Shown: positions 22,596-33,634 of the stretch, piece by piece
Layout of the letters: each line of letters opens with the position of its first letter
Position numbering within the stretch: the stretch's first letter is position 1
Source: Saccharum officinarum
Lineage: Eukaryota; Streptophyta; Magnoliopsida; Poales; Poaceae
Assembly (NCBI GenBank): GCA_020631735.1
Contig: CM036225.1
Coordinates: 66,018,662-66,082,661 of the forward strand
Length of the DNA stretch: 64,000 bases
Direction: 5' to 3'
Program-made: the position numbers and the translations under genes
The notes under the pieces: model-generated
What the model saw: only the letters and a program-made list of their open reading frames with translations
What the model was told of the DNA's origin: nothing
Database searches by the model: none

Positions 22596-23949
22596 AGGGA
22601 GTAGCAAACATCCACAATCTTGATCGTGAGACCATTCAAAATTTGGCCCATTGGTCCTCCTTTGATCCAACAGCCCACGCCCATCTACTTCATCCTCACT
22701 CGCCCCAGTTCTCCTTCCCTGGAATTTCCCCTTGGTTTTGTGCTTGCTGTTTGGCTGGCACAATGCAACCATGCTCAAAACATATACCCTTACTTTGGCC
22801 TACCGGTTCCACTCACAAAAAAAAAAACCTTTGGCCTACTGGTTGTGGGTGATGACACAAATATATACGGTAGGGGGAGTGGGGCAATAGAAACAAAAAT
22901 CGCTGAAAGTTCGGTTAGGTTTTTTTTAAAAAATATGAAACTTTAACTAAAATTTGAAATTGACAAATCTTATTCGAACCAAAAACAAATTGCATATACA
23001 TTTATCCGAGGTCACTTGTTAGGATAAAATATCACGAGATTTTGAGCCCTGGCCCCCACCCACGCTAAAAAGAAAGCAAAACATGCTTTCCAAAAACAAA
23101 CGTATAAACAAAATGTAGAATTGGTTGACATACTTATCTTGTTCTTGGATCCGATTTGGTTCTTTTTAGAGAGTTTGATTAAGGTGAAAGAGGGAACCTC
23201 GTGTTTCCCACTCGCCTTGGTACACTATATTACTGATAATGATAATAAGAAACACCAGCCATTTCTTCGATCATTTGAAACGGGGTGTTTGAACTAAGGA
23301 ATATAATACGAAGTGGTAAGTGAGGCGAGTCTCTCAGACTATTCTATTGAACTAGTTGCGAATCAATACAGTCAAATTAATTCATGGACACCTTAGTTCT
23401 CAAATGTCCAAACTGTGTCTTCAGAGAGCTAGTAAATTTTCAGTTTAGAACGTGAAATTAAACTTACATGTGCCCCCTCCGATTAATAAACAATCAAAAA
23501 ACGGGTAAAATAACGACTACATATCCATCGATTGACTCGATCGGCCTCTCTGGCGCGCTTAACCGCGTGTGCATCAGGGTTACAGCTAATAATAACAGTA
23601 TTTTGTCGTCGATGGCATCGCGTGCATGCAGGATGAGAGACATTTGGAATCTGGACACCAAAACCAATCTAGACTATACCTAGTTTGATCTGAGTCTACT
23701 CGACTCTGATCTATATATACACAATATATAGTCGTTTGATCTGAGTCTACTCTAGCGTGATTAAGAAGAAGCAAGTTCACACATACACAATTGGGGGTCT
23801 AAACATCGATCGGTTGAGCTGTCACAGCTGCAGGATACGCGCGCAATGGCATGCAGCACACCTGTCATGTCTCATGGCCATAGACATTTTGCCTGCCTGC
23901 CTGCAGCTAATACAGATGGATTTAAATAATTTGTTATATAAATATTTTT
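22596..23949. other. Intergenic region before the LINE
   Basis: No gene recognised. A 19-bp direct repeat GTTTGATCTGAGTCTACTC occurs at about 23682 and 23734. Confidence 0.45.
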
Positions 23950-24262
23950 TTATCAGAAAGAAGAAGATCCCCATGCTGCTTCTGAAGCTTGACATATCCA
24001 AGGCCTTTAACACACTCTCATGGCCTTTTCTAATAGAAGTCTTGCAGGCACACGGGTTCAGTGATACATGGCGCAGATGGATTGAAACCCTCCTGAGCAC
24101 AGCTTCTTCGAGAATCTTACTCAACGGCCATCAAGGGCCGCCGATCAGGCACTTCCGAGGAGTCAGGCAAAGAGACTCTTTGTCCCCGATGCTCTTCATC
24201 ATCACAATGGACATTCTCCACCGCCTGTTCTAGAAGGCATCCAACGATGGTGTACTGAGGAG

Positions 24263-24934
24263 CATTGGCAGACCCAGGCCTAGGGCCAGTAGGGCCGTGG
24301 CCCTAGTCGTCATGGCAAATGAACGCCATTTACCCACATTTGATGCACAAGTCAACATAACTAAGGAAGTGACACACGCTGGCTCGCGACTCTGTGATTT
24401 GGCATCCTCTTCCATCCCGTTCCTAGTTCCCACGATCGGCGGTGGCTACCCAGTGCCTTGTGGTATGCAACTGCGGTAACAGGCATGGCTGGTGACTCCT
24501 CTGTCCTCTGTGCACGGTGTATATATATGTTCCAGCTGCAGAGCAGCGGTCCAAGTGCATAGCATATTAGCAATGGTCCCGCCAGAGCCAAGCCTCTCTA
24601 ATGCGATTTGTGTTTTTTTCTCTTTCCCTGATTTCACCTAGAATTGAACTAGAAGTTAAAGCTTATGATTAAATTTGTGCCAAATTATATATCGGAATTA
24701 TAAATTTAGACTTGCATTCTTCTGTGCAATGTACACGCAGTGAAGAGGTATTTATTTTTATGTTGCCATGTTCGTAGGTATTGTATCATATTATTAAATT
24801 AAACATGTAGTTCAAGCATCTTCTCAATTGAAAACTTTCCTTCATATTACTATTAATTTTTCTATAGACTATAGTGTAGTTTCCACTACTAAATTTTGGC
24901 CCTAGTCTTGATCAATTTCTGGGTCCGCCACTGC
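24263..24934. mobile_element. Non-autonomous hAT-type transposon, 672 bp, inside the LINE
   Basis: The termini are CATTGGCAGACCCAG (left) and CTGGGTCCGCCACTG (right), a 15-bp imperfect inverted repeat. The 8-bp sequence CTGAGGAG lies on both sides (24255-24262 and 24935-24942). An 8-bp duplication with a CA..TG terminus is characteristic of hAT elements. The LINE RT frame on the left resumes in phase on the right when the insert and one duplication copy are ignored, so the insertion site is exact. There is no transposase coding. Confidence 0.88.
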
Positions 24935-26221
24935 TGAGGAGGATGACACCACAGGAAATCAAGTACCAGTGCAGCATGTATGCCGATGACGTGATCCTGT
25001 TCATCCGGCTGACTGTGCAGGAGGCAAGGGCGGTCAAAGAAATACTCAACTTCTTCGGTCAGGCCTCTAGGCTGCACACTAATTTGGCCAAGTGCTCCAT
25101 CACCGTCATCTACGGAGGTGAAGAAGCGCTCCCGGACATAGTATCCATTATCGGTTGCCAGGTCCAGGAATTCCCGATCAAGTACTTAGGACTGCCTCTG
25201 AGCACGAGAGCATTACCAGTCGCTGGTTGAAGCAGTCACAAGGAAGCTGCCACCGTGCCACGGAACGCCAATGGCAAGGAGTAGACGGTTAGTATGGATC
25301 AAATCCGTCCTCCGAGCCGTGCCCATCTATGCAATGATGGCGGAAAATCTGCCTCCTTGGGCGAGGAAGAAGCTCGATGCCATCTGCAGGAACTTTTTCT
25401 GGGCGGGAACTGACCAATCCATTCGAGGGAAGTGCATGGTTGCTTGGGCAACTTGCTGCAGACCGACACAGTTGGGGGGCTGGGAACCAGCGCCCTCAAA
25501 TTGGCCGGGTATGCCCTTCAGACTTGCTGGCTATGGTTGCAGCGAACGGATCAGGATCACGCATGGAGTGAACTGCCTATCCAAACGGCAGAGGAAGTGC
25601 AAGCCTTCTTCAAGGCTTCGACTTACACGTGGCTTGGAGACGGCAGACAAGCCTTGTTCTAAGAGGATCGGTGGATCGACGAGTAGGACGTCGCAACCAT
25701 CACACCATATCTGTACCAAACAATTCCACCTCGAGTGCGTCGTAGGCAAACTGTCAGAGAGGGACTGCACAATAGGGCTTGGGTGCGGAGCATAGCCACT
25801 GGGGTACCGGTTGAGGCGCTGGAGGACTACCTACACCTATGGGCTGCAGTCGACGGGGTTCAGCTCAGTGATCAAGTGATCAGCCTGACAGAACAATCTG
25901 GCTGTGGACTACTGATGGCAACTACATGCCCAAGTCGGCCTACAACATGCTCCACACCGGCTCCATTGCAGTACCGGGCCACAAGTTGATCGGGAAAACA
26001 TGGGCGCCAATGCGGGTAAAAATCTTTCTTTGGCCGGCATTCAAGCGTAGGCACTGGACAGGCGACAGGATGAGAAGACACAAACTTGAGGCCAGGGAGC
26101 TTTGCTATCTCTGTGACCAATCCTAGGAAACGATTGATCACATCATAGTGACCTATCCCTTCACCCGGGAGGTATGGTTCTATGTCCTGCAAGCACTCGG
26201 ACGACAGACCCCGCCACCCTC

Positions 26222-27729
26222 CACTACTGGACTCGGGTTCTTTGGCCCAAAAACCCTCGGCAAAGGCTTTGCCGAGGGTGGCCCTCGGCAAAGAGCTCTC
26301 AGAAAATTTTGAGTCGACGAAGAGGTCTTTGCCGAGGGCCCTTTATCGGGCACACGGCAAAGCCTTTGCCGAGGGCAAAAAAAACTCTCGGCACAGAAAA
26401 ACCCTCGGCAAAATGTAAATCGAAAAAAACCCGAAAAATAGCAAAATAATTTTTTTTTGAGGCGCCGACGAGCCATCACCCCCACCCGCGGGATTTTTTG
26501 TAGCATTTTACACAGTATTTTTGACGCTATTTGTAAAGTCGTGGTCGGTGGGATTTGAACTCATGACCTCTCACACCCTCTCTCACTTACCTCCTCTAAC
26601 CACTCCAACCCTCTATTACTTGTGTTTATATTCCTTTTCGATTCCCCATATGTTATAACAAACCAAGTGTAAATTGATTGTTTGAGGCACTAAACGAATT
26701 CAAATGAAAAAGTTGTCAACTACAAAGTTTCATAACTTTTTGAGATCTACAACTTTCGTTCAAAGTGTTTCTCTATCCGAGGTTTTTTTTCAAAATTTTA
26801 AATTTTAAATTTTAAATTTCAAACTTAAGACATAATTATTGGCAATTAGATGCTTTCAAATGAAAAAGTTGTCAACTACAAAGTTTCATAACTTTTTGAG
26901 ATCTACAACTTTTGTTTAGAGTGTTTTTCCATCCAAGACTTTTTTTAAAATTTGAAATTTGAAATTTCAAACTTTAGATATAAATATCCTCAATAAGATG
27001 CTTTCAAATGAAAAAGTTGTCAACTATAAAGTTTTATAACTTTTCAAGGTCTACAACTTTCGTTTAGAGTGTTTTTCCATCTAAGACTTTTTGAAAAATC
27101 TCTTTGCTGAGGGCCATAAGGTAGGCCCTCGGCAAAGACCCTCTTTGCCGAGGGCCTACATTCTGGCCTTCGGCAAAGAGATTTTTTAAAATACATTTTG
27201 AGGCACTAAATTAACTCAAATGAAAAAGTTTTCAACTACAACATTTTATAACATCTCAAGATCTATAAACTTTATTTTGGTTGTTTGGTCATTTGTTCAA
27301 CCGACGTGGTGGTTCTAACATATTTTACAATCCTTATATATCCTCTCTAGTAGTTTCATGAAACTTATTAGAGAGATGTAGATTTTGTGAATAACATTAC
27401 TATTAATTTGTTAAATGAAGAAATGACCAATATATACTTTGTAGATCTTAAAAAGTTAGACAATTTTGTAGTAGAAAACTTTTTTATTTGAGTTAATTTA
27501 GTGTCTCAAAATATATTTTGAAAAATCTCTTTGCCGAGAGCCATAAAGTAGGCCCTCGGCAAAGACTCTTTGCCTATGGCCAATAGGGAGGCCCTCGGCA
27601 AAGCCGAGAGCCGTTTCTTTGCCGAGGGCCTATCTTTGCCGAGGGCTCCTTGGGCCGGCCCTCGGCAAAGAGGGCCTTTGCCGAGTGCCCGATATTTAGC
27701 CCTCGGCAAAGGCTGCGTTTCCGGTAGTG
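26222..27729. mobile_element. Non-autonomous CACTA element, 1508 bp, inside the LINE
   Basis: It begins CACTACTGGACTCGGG and ends with the inverse of CACTACCGGAAACG. The 3-bp duplication CTC is on both sides (26219-26221 and 27730-27732). Subterminal regions carry many direct and inverted copies of CTTTGCCGAGGGC, concentrated at 26250-26420, 27105-27180 and 27530-27720. The interior has tandem-like copies of an AT-rich sequence containing CAAATGAAAAAGTTGTCAAC (about 26701, 26857, 27005). No transposase is encoded. It splits the LINE downstream of its zinc-finger region. Confidence 0.9.
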
Positions 27730-28119
27730 CTCCCAAACAACGATAGTCTGGTGGCACTGCCTGCAATCATTGTTCGACGGTGAACGGCGCACCGGCATGG
27801 ACTCTCTGTTCATGCTCGTCTCTTGGCAACTATGGAAAGAGCGGAACGTAAAATGCTTCCGGGGATCCTCAACGGCCATAAGCAATGTACTGCAGATCAT
27901 TAGGGCCGAGGCTAATCGATGGATACAGGCGGGAGCAGGCGGACTGCGAGAGCTAGCACAGGTCTAGCGACGCCTAGGGTTGATCAATGGAATGAATGAC
28001 AGTGTCCACAATGTAGTTTCTAGTAGAAAACTAACGACCGGGAGTGGTGCTCTTGTAACATAAACTCTTTTCCTTCTAATACAATGATATGCACACTCGT
28101 GCGTATTCGAGAAAAAAAA

Positions 28120-28343
28120 TATTTTTGATGGTATTGATACATTTTAAGAAGATTGAGAGAGAAGAATCCAGTTTCATGACGACAGAACTCTGTATCACTT
28201 TACAACTGTAGATGAGTCTTTGAATTAAATGTCTAAGAAACAATAGAACAGAATCGTGCATTGAGGATGATCATTTCATCTATATTCCTTGCATTTTATC
28301 TTGCGTGACATTCTTGATAATAACACTACAAGATTCTTCACTT
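28120..28343. repeat. Decayed MITE related to the one at 7310-7597
   Basis: Shares ordered words with 7310-7597: AAGAGAGAAGAA-like, CAGTTTCATG, GAATTAAATGTCTA, and a TTTCATCTATATTCC- and TTGATAATAACAC-like right side. The termini are lost. Confidence 0.45.
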
Positions 28344-28926
28344 GGGCCTTGTTTGACATAGCCTATCCACTAGCTTCACGAGCTTTTGAAGCTCTTTTGT
28401 ACCAAATGTTTTTTTTCAAAAACCTTCACAAGTGAAACTCATGAAAGCCTGGTCTCACGTAAGATTGGGGTGCAATAAAGCTGAAAATAGTAGTTTCACC
28501 CAGCTTGAACATGAACTAGGGCCCCAACACGTGTGGAAGCTAGATTTGCCCCCGCGGGAAAGATGACGATACACCGGCATGGTCAGGTGCGAGCGAGCAT
28601 GGCTGCCGGGGAGTGGTCGCCAGGGTGTGAGCAGGCTTGGTCACCTAGGCGCACGGGGGCTCAGCTGTCGGGACGCCGCCCAAGCTTAGCCACCGGGGCA
28701 CGGGCGGGTGCAGCTGCCGGGACACGCGTGGACGTAGCCGTTGCCGAGAAAAGAACGAAGCGAGGTGTCAGGAGAGAGATGGAAAAAAGTGAGAGAAATA
28801 GGAGAAGGAAAGAAGTGAGGTATTTGTTTTTGTCGAACGGTTTACTAAAACAGTTTCACCTTCACCGGCGGAGCTGGTTAAAAAAAGTATTTCATTTGTA
28901 AAGCTAAGGTGTGCTAAACAGAGCCT
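28344..28926. mobile_element. Probable non-autonomous DNA transposon with GGGCCTTGTTTG-type ends
   Basis: The left end GGGCCTTGTTTGACATAGCC faces a right end that reads GTGCTAAACAGAGCC, an imperfect inverted repeat seen in many grass hAT/MITE families. The GC-rich interior is open for 122 codons (28533-28901) but has no recognised domain. The target duplication is unclear. Confidence 0.45.
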
Positions 28927-29578
28927 TTATTAGGGCATATATATTGTATAGAAGTATTGCTTGTAAGCTTGCTCATCTCTTCTTCCCTGGGCTAGTAGCT
29001 AGCTAGGTCAACAATCCGATCCGATCTCTATGGAATATGGATGGATGGATATTGAATAGTCATGGTCTGCGATTGCGATGGCGGGGTTCCTTTCAGGTCG
29101 TCCAGAGATGCCCTCGTGCACCATATTCTATTCTATTGCAGATGTTGTGGGCACTGGACCATCCACCGGCAACACCGCGACATCCACAGCTGGCATGGTG
29201 CCTGTCAGTGCCAGCCGTACCCTAGAATCCCACAATACTATGCAACAGTGCCAACATGCATCATCTCCCTTCCCCAAAGTCTACTCTATGTGCCTCTCTT
29301 CAAACTGCTCCCTCCCATATGTATTTTCAAATTCCTTCCATCCTCGGATTTTGACTAGGCATCAGGGCATGCATATGTATCTTGTTTGGTTACTGGTTTT
29401 TTTGTTTTGTTTTGGCAGGGGTGGTTACTGGTTTGTTGGGCAGATCTAGCATTGGTTCAGACGGGGCTCGAGCCCCCACTATCGCCGCTGAATGTACGGT
29501 GTCTCTCTTAAGCTCCCGCTATAAATTTATTGTCACTAAAACTTAGAAGAGGCTTAATATAGAAAATAAAAAAGATGA
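28927..29578. other. Intergenic region, nothing recognised
   Basis: Overlapping short ORFs at 29037-29449 give no domain. No transposon ends are supported. Confidence 0.45.
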
Positions 29579-29589
29579 GCTTCTCTTAG

Positions 29590-30626
29590 GGAGTTACTAG
29601 CGCCCAGACATCCAGACAGACGCCCACGTGCGTAGTGAGCGGATGGCGTAGACCTCAGCTTGCTCCGAGGCCACCACGTGAGCATCGCACCGCCATCGGC
29701 CTACCCGGGGCCACCACCTCCGCTGGCGTTTGCGTACTCGTCAGGTAGGATTTTCCGTTGAGCTCGAACTACCGCGGCGAGATGGAGGGAAGGAAAGGGA
29801 GGGGAGGGAGAGGAGACGGCGAGGCGCACCGTGTGAAGAAGGCACGAGGTGGGAGTTGAAGCCCTGCGGCAGACCACTGTTCGCTAGCCACCGGCGCCAT
29901 TGCGACATGTGCAACACCCGACCTACTTTCGAAACATCCCGATGAAACATTTGCAACATATGTCTGAAGAAAGATGAAACATTTGAAACATACGTCTGAA
30001 ATACTTGAAAACCATTGCAACACGTACGCAACATCCAAATAAAACACCTAAAATATATGTGTGAAACATATGCAACATCCAGATAAACACACTTGCAACA
30101 TACATCTGAAAAAACAGATGAAACATTGGGAACAAATATTTGCAACATAAGTGTACAACCATTGCAACATATGCAACACCCCAATCTACTTTTGCAACAT
30201 CCATATGAAACTCTTGCAACGTACCTCTGAAACAACTGAAACACTTGAAACATACGCTTGCAATATGTGCTTTCCGCGCAATGTCACCTTGCTGCTTGGA
30301 CGAACCTTGTGGAGTTCGACGCCGGCGTGGAGCTCAATGCCATGGAGTGCTCGGAGGTCGTCGGTGCAAAGATCGTCGGTGGCATGGACCTCAGCAGTGG
30401 CCATGGCAGGCAGATGGAGTACGACCGCGATGGGAGACGCGAGTTCAGACGGCGTGTGGGCGGTGCCGGCGAGCAGCATAGGTGGATCTGTATTACCGGG
30501 GCCAGCACGGGCGAGCAGAGTCCGTCCCGCAGACGTGCGACGCGTAGATACGGATGGGTCCGTGCTGAGTGATGAGGCGTGTCCAAACAGGAGTCACGAG
30601 ACGGACGACCGTGACTTATCATTATC
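29590..30626. mobile_element. MULE-like non-autonomous element, 1037 bp, with 11-bp target duplication
   Basis: GCTTCTCTTAG occurs exactly at 29579-29589 and 30627-30637, bracketing the element. The left end contains CTAGCGCCCAGACATCCAG, which resembles, in inverse, the right side of the element at 57488-58511. The middle (29905-30265) is a degenerate periodic array of GAAACAT and TTGCAACAT words. A GC-rich segment at 30270-30580 is open in several frames but has no recognised domain and may be captured sequence. No good TIR was found at the exact ends, so the superfamily call rests on the long target duplication and family pattern. Confidence 0.55.
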
Positions 30627-30637
30627 GCTTCTCTTAG

Positions 30638-31176
30638 CATTGATTTCTTAATTGATTGGATGCAAAGATGCCAAGATATACCGTAGCTTTGATTGGTTTG
30701 AGGGACTATGTGAATGAATTACTACAATCGAGCTAGCTAGAAATTTCACAATACGTACTTCGCGTTCCAAAGTATCGATTGATGAGATTGAGACGTGTGA
30801 TCTCGGCCACTGGTTCGTAATCGCACGGCCACAGAAGTCCAGCTAGAACCGTACGTACGTGCAGTACGTGGGGTCGTGCGTGGCGGGCATGCATGCGCGC
30901 GGTGAACATCCACACGCCCGCGTACTTGCACAGTTTTCAAAGCTGGCTGTCCTGTGAGGTTCCTGCAAGTCTGCGTGCGTGCGTGTCAGCGTGTGCTGTG
31001 CATGGGAGGCGTCCACTTCACAGAAGCTTCGTCGGTGATCGACCATCCAGCTGCCTGCTCAGCTCAGCTAGTCAGCTCTGCTGCCGTGTGCATGGCTTTT
31101 CAAACAGTGACCAGCACCGCGACAACCCAACAGCTCCAGATAGCTACCTCGTCGTCGTCCCTCCTCTCCTCCTCCA
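30638..31176. other. Intergenic and promoter region of DUF241 gene 4
   Basis: No transposon ends or recognised coding. The sequence becomes GC-richer towards the TATA box at about 31177. Confidence 0.5.
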
Positions 31177-31182
31177 TATATA
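31177..31182 (+). promoter_or_regulatory. TATA box of DUF241 gene 4
   Basis: TATATA within CTCCTCCATATATACACGC, about 140 bp before the ATG. The CTCCTCCATATATA context closely matches gene 3 (CTCCTCCATATATAAG). Confidence 0.6.
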
Positions 31183-31321
31183 CACGCACACGCTTGGGTT
31201 GTCACCGAGCTCGATCAGTGATCATCAGTTCCACCGCGCCTGCAGATCACACAGCTAGCGAAGCCATCAAGACGTACGTGTACGTACGGAGAGATCCATC
31301 GTACGTGACGACGACGAATCG

Positions 31322-32206
31322 ATGGCGCCGACGACGACGACGACCGTGCCGCCGCCGGCGAGATCAGCGAGGTCGCTAGCGGTGGCCGGGCACGTGCGGT
31401 CGGCCAGCGTGCCGTGCCACACGCACCCGCTGCTGGCGGACGTGGACGACCAGTTCCTGGCGTTGCGGTCATGGACGTCCAACCCGGGGCCCAAGTACCC
31501 ACTATCACTGGCACACGTCCGCGCGCTCCTCTGCGTGCTGGACGAGCTGCTGCGCCTCCCGCTGGCGCAGGCCGCGCTGTCCCGCGCCGCCGGCACCGCC
31601 GACTCCGCTGACGGCCTGCTGGACGGCTTCCTCGTCCTGGCCGACGCCTTCGGCACGTTCCTGGCCGCGCTGGTGGCGCTCCGGCAGCACGCGGCCGAGC
31701 TCCGCGCCGCCGTGCGCAGGCGCGACGGCGCCAAGCTGGCCTCGGCCGCGCGCGCGCAGCGGCAGGCCGGCAAGGAGCTCGAGCAGCTCGCCGCTGCTGT
31801 CGCGCGCGAGGCCGCCAGGTGCGCCCGCCCAGTAGCCACCGGTGTGCTGCTGAACGCGCGCTCGCCCGCGGAGGCCGAGGTCGCGAGGGCCGTCGCCGAG
31901 GCCGTCAACGACACCGCAGCGGCCGCGGCCGCCGTGTTCCTCGAGGTCGGCGCCGTCGCCGATGCCGCGGCGGCGCTGGCGTCGCCGGCCTCGGCTTCGC
32001 CCAAGAAGAGGCTGCCGCCGCTGTCCAAGAGCAAGCAGAGGACGGTGCTGGGTGACGGGGAGGAGCGGCGGGAGGGTGCGGCGCTGGAGAAGCTGCAGGA
32101 GCTGGAGCAGTGCGTGAGGGAGCTGGAGAGCGAGAGCGAGAAGGTGTTCAGGAGCCTCGTGCAGACCAGGGTTTCCTTGCTTAACATTCACACGCCAACA
32201 TTTTAG
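31322..32206 (+). CDS. DUF241 (BPS1-like) family protein, copy 4
   Basis: A 294-residue intronless DUF241 protein. It lacks the MAPxFxRSISF start of copies 1-3 and begins MAPTTTTTVPPPARSARS; the family signature HVRSASVPCHTHPLL is at residues 24-38. Core blocks are VRALLCVLDELLRLPLAQAAL and SADGLLDGFLVLADAFG. The C-terminus ends LEKLQELEQCVRELESESEK then VFRSLVQTRVSLLNIHTPTF. It is the parent-type copy of the truncated pseudogene at 47580-48065, with which it shares the C-terminal half almost exactly. Its 3' flank is the left border of the segmental duplications described below. Function is unknown. Confidence 0.92.
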   Translation: MAPTTTTTVPPPARSARSLAVAGHVRSASVPCHTHPLLADVDDQFLALRSWTSNPGPKYPLSLAHVRALLCVLDELLRLPLAQAALSRAAGTADSADGLLDGFLVLADAFGTFLAALVALRQHAAELRAAVRRRDGAKLASAARAQRQAGKELEQLAAAVAREAARCARPVATGVLLNARSPAEAEVARAVAEAVNDTAAAAAAVFLEVGAVADAAAALASPASASPKKRLPPLSKSKQRTVLGDGEERREGAALEKLQELEQCVRELESESEKVFRSLVQTRVSLLNIHTPTF

Positions 32207-32290
32207 TTTACAGCTTAGCTTGGTGTGAATTAAGGTGGATAGAATGCGATGCATGCATGCACAGGACCTGAATTTGGAGACGCGACTTTG

Positions 32291-32735
32291 GTCAAATACA
32301 ATATCATTTCTAGTCCACTAAAATGGACCAACATATGACACTCAATACCCACCCAAATTTGGAGACGCGACTTTGGTACTATTGTTTGCAGCCAATTCTC
32401 AAATAAATTATAGCTACGTCTTGTGGCTGTTATAAACCAAAAGCGACTTGCTGAAGTGCTCTCCAGATAAAAATAAATAAAGGTTGGATAGTTTCCTTGT
32501 TTTCAAATCATCAATTTTCACTACCTTTCCAATGTCTTTTGATTAAATTGTCCTTGATTAAAATAACATATTTAATTAAGAACCAGATAAAAATCTTAAT
32601 TAAGTTTCCACATGAATTCATTTGGAGGCATCAAATTTTGATTCATAATATGTTTGTACGTTGAATGTACGTTTGAAAAGACCATTTTTGGCAGCACCCC
32701 ATTTCAAAGAATCTTGTTGGTCATCAAGTCATACA
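32291..32735. repeat. Segmental duplication block A, unit 1
   Basis: Matches 48691-49133 almost base for base over about 440 bp (TCAAATACAATATCATTTCT to TCTTGTTGGTCATCAAGTC) and more loosely 56460-56700. The Copia element is inserted exactly at its right end. A short direct repeat, TTTGGAGACGCGACTTTGGT, occurs at about 32273 and 32357. Confidence 0.9.
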
Positions 32736-33178
32736 TGAAAGCATCTAGGCCCCGAGGTTTGGTTTCGGCAATTGATGACAACGCTTTATTACCATGACTA
32801 ACGTGTGTTTTGCAGAAACTTTGGTAAGTTAGGTCATGGAGGTTTTAACTGCTTTGGGCACCATGGTATTCATGCCCCTTGATGGAAATCGTTTCGGTTT
32901 TCAAAAGAGTAACGTCAAGATTAAGGACGGTTAGTTCCAGATGTCGAGATGTTGAGAGACATTTGGAATAGTCGTTAGGATCTTCGTTTTTTCTCTTTTG
33001 GCCGTACTATAAAGGGGGGCATGAGCGGGTAGCTTGACCTAGGCGAGTCCTATGTTTAGGTGTGATGCACACTTGTTAAACTTGGCGCTAGGCAGCTCTA
33101 GAATAGCTCAAAGTTCAGTTAGAAGCAACTTGGTTCAAGTTGTGACGCTTTTCGGAGAGTTTCGGGTCGTTTTCCCTT

Positions 33179-33575
33179 GACCGGACGCGGTCCTCGGTAT
33201 GACCGGACGCGTCCGGTCAGTTCAGTTCCGCGGCTGGGGTTTCAGCTCTGAGCACCGGACGCGGTCCTCGCGAGGACCGGACGCGGTGGTCAGAAGTCAA
33301 CACGTGTCACTTAAGGGAAACACCCGATCGGACGCGACCTGGGTGTGATCGGCGCGTCCGGTCATAGTCCAGTAAGGTCCAGAGACGACCGGACGCGTCC
33401 GGTCATCACCGATCGGACGCGGTCGCGCGTCCGGTGCGAGTACAGTAAGCTCCCTGCACGATCGGACGCGTCCGGTCACCCCTGACCGGTGCGTCCGGTC
33501 ATTTAGGTGTTTTTCGGTTTTTGACCGTTACGAGCGACCGGCGCGTCCGGTCAGTACGACCGGCGCGTCCGGTCA
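33179..33575. repeat. Palindromic CCGGACGCGTCCGG array in LTR U3
   Basis: About a dozen variants of ACCGGACGCG and CGCGTCCGGT lie in both orientations. Several are joined as the 20-bp perfect palindrome TGACCGGACGCGTCCGGTCA (about 33199). The array ends about 50 bp before the LTR TATA box and is very CpG-rich. The same array is in the 3' LTR (about 45066-45463) and, remarkably, inside the element at 40476-40814. Confidence 0.9.
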
Positions 33576-33626
33576 GCTCGAGTTTTGCTGAGTCAGCAGG
33601 TAACGGTTCGTTTCGTCTGTGGGGTG

Positions 33627-33634
33627 TATAAATA
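33627..33634 (+). promoter_or_regulatory. LTR TATA box
   Basis: TATAAATA in GGGGTGTATAAATACATCC; the 3' LTR copy is at 45514. It places transcription start near 33655-33660. Confidence 0.7.

Larger units (their letters stand above)
23950..28119 (+). mobile_element. 5'-truncated LINE with two nested DNA transposons
   Basis: Plus-strand ORF2 fragments run in order. Reverse transcriptase: LLLKLDISKAFNTLSW at about 23973, VRQRDSLSPMLF at about 24163, YADDVILF at about 24980. Then the thumb and IKYLGLPL region (about 25180), the zf-RVT region (about 26080-26170) and a C-terminal tail with SWQLWKERNVKCF (about 27821). The 3' end has an A-run near 28112-28119. The element is interrupted by a hAT-type insert at 24263-24934 and a CACTA insert at 26222-27729. 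It also has frameshifts and stops of its own (for example after 25230). The 5' start is truncated within RT; ATATTTTT-like sequence near 23941 and after the A-tail may be the target duplication. Confidence 0.8.

Noticed and set aside
30151..30651. 166-residue ORF in the MULE-like element
   Set aside because: No domain, overlaps other equally long frames; GC-rich interior of a transposon.
33179..33575. Palindromic repeats considered as a CRISPR or replication origin
   Set aside because: They lie in LTR U3 of a plant retrotransposon and are copied in both LTRs.
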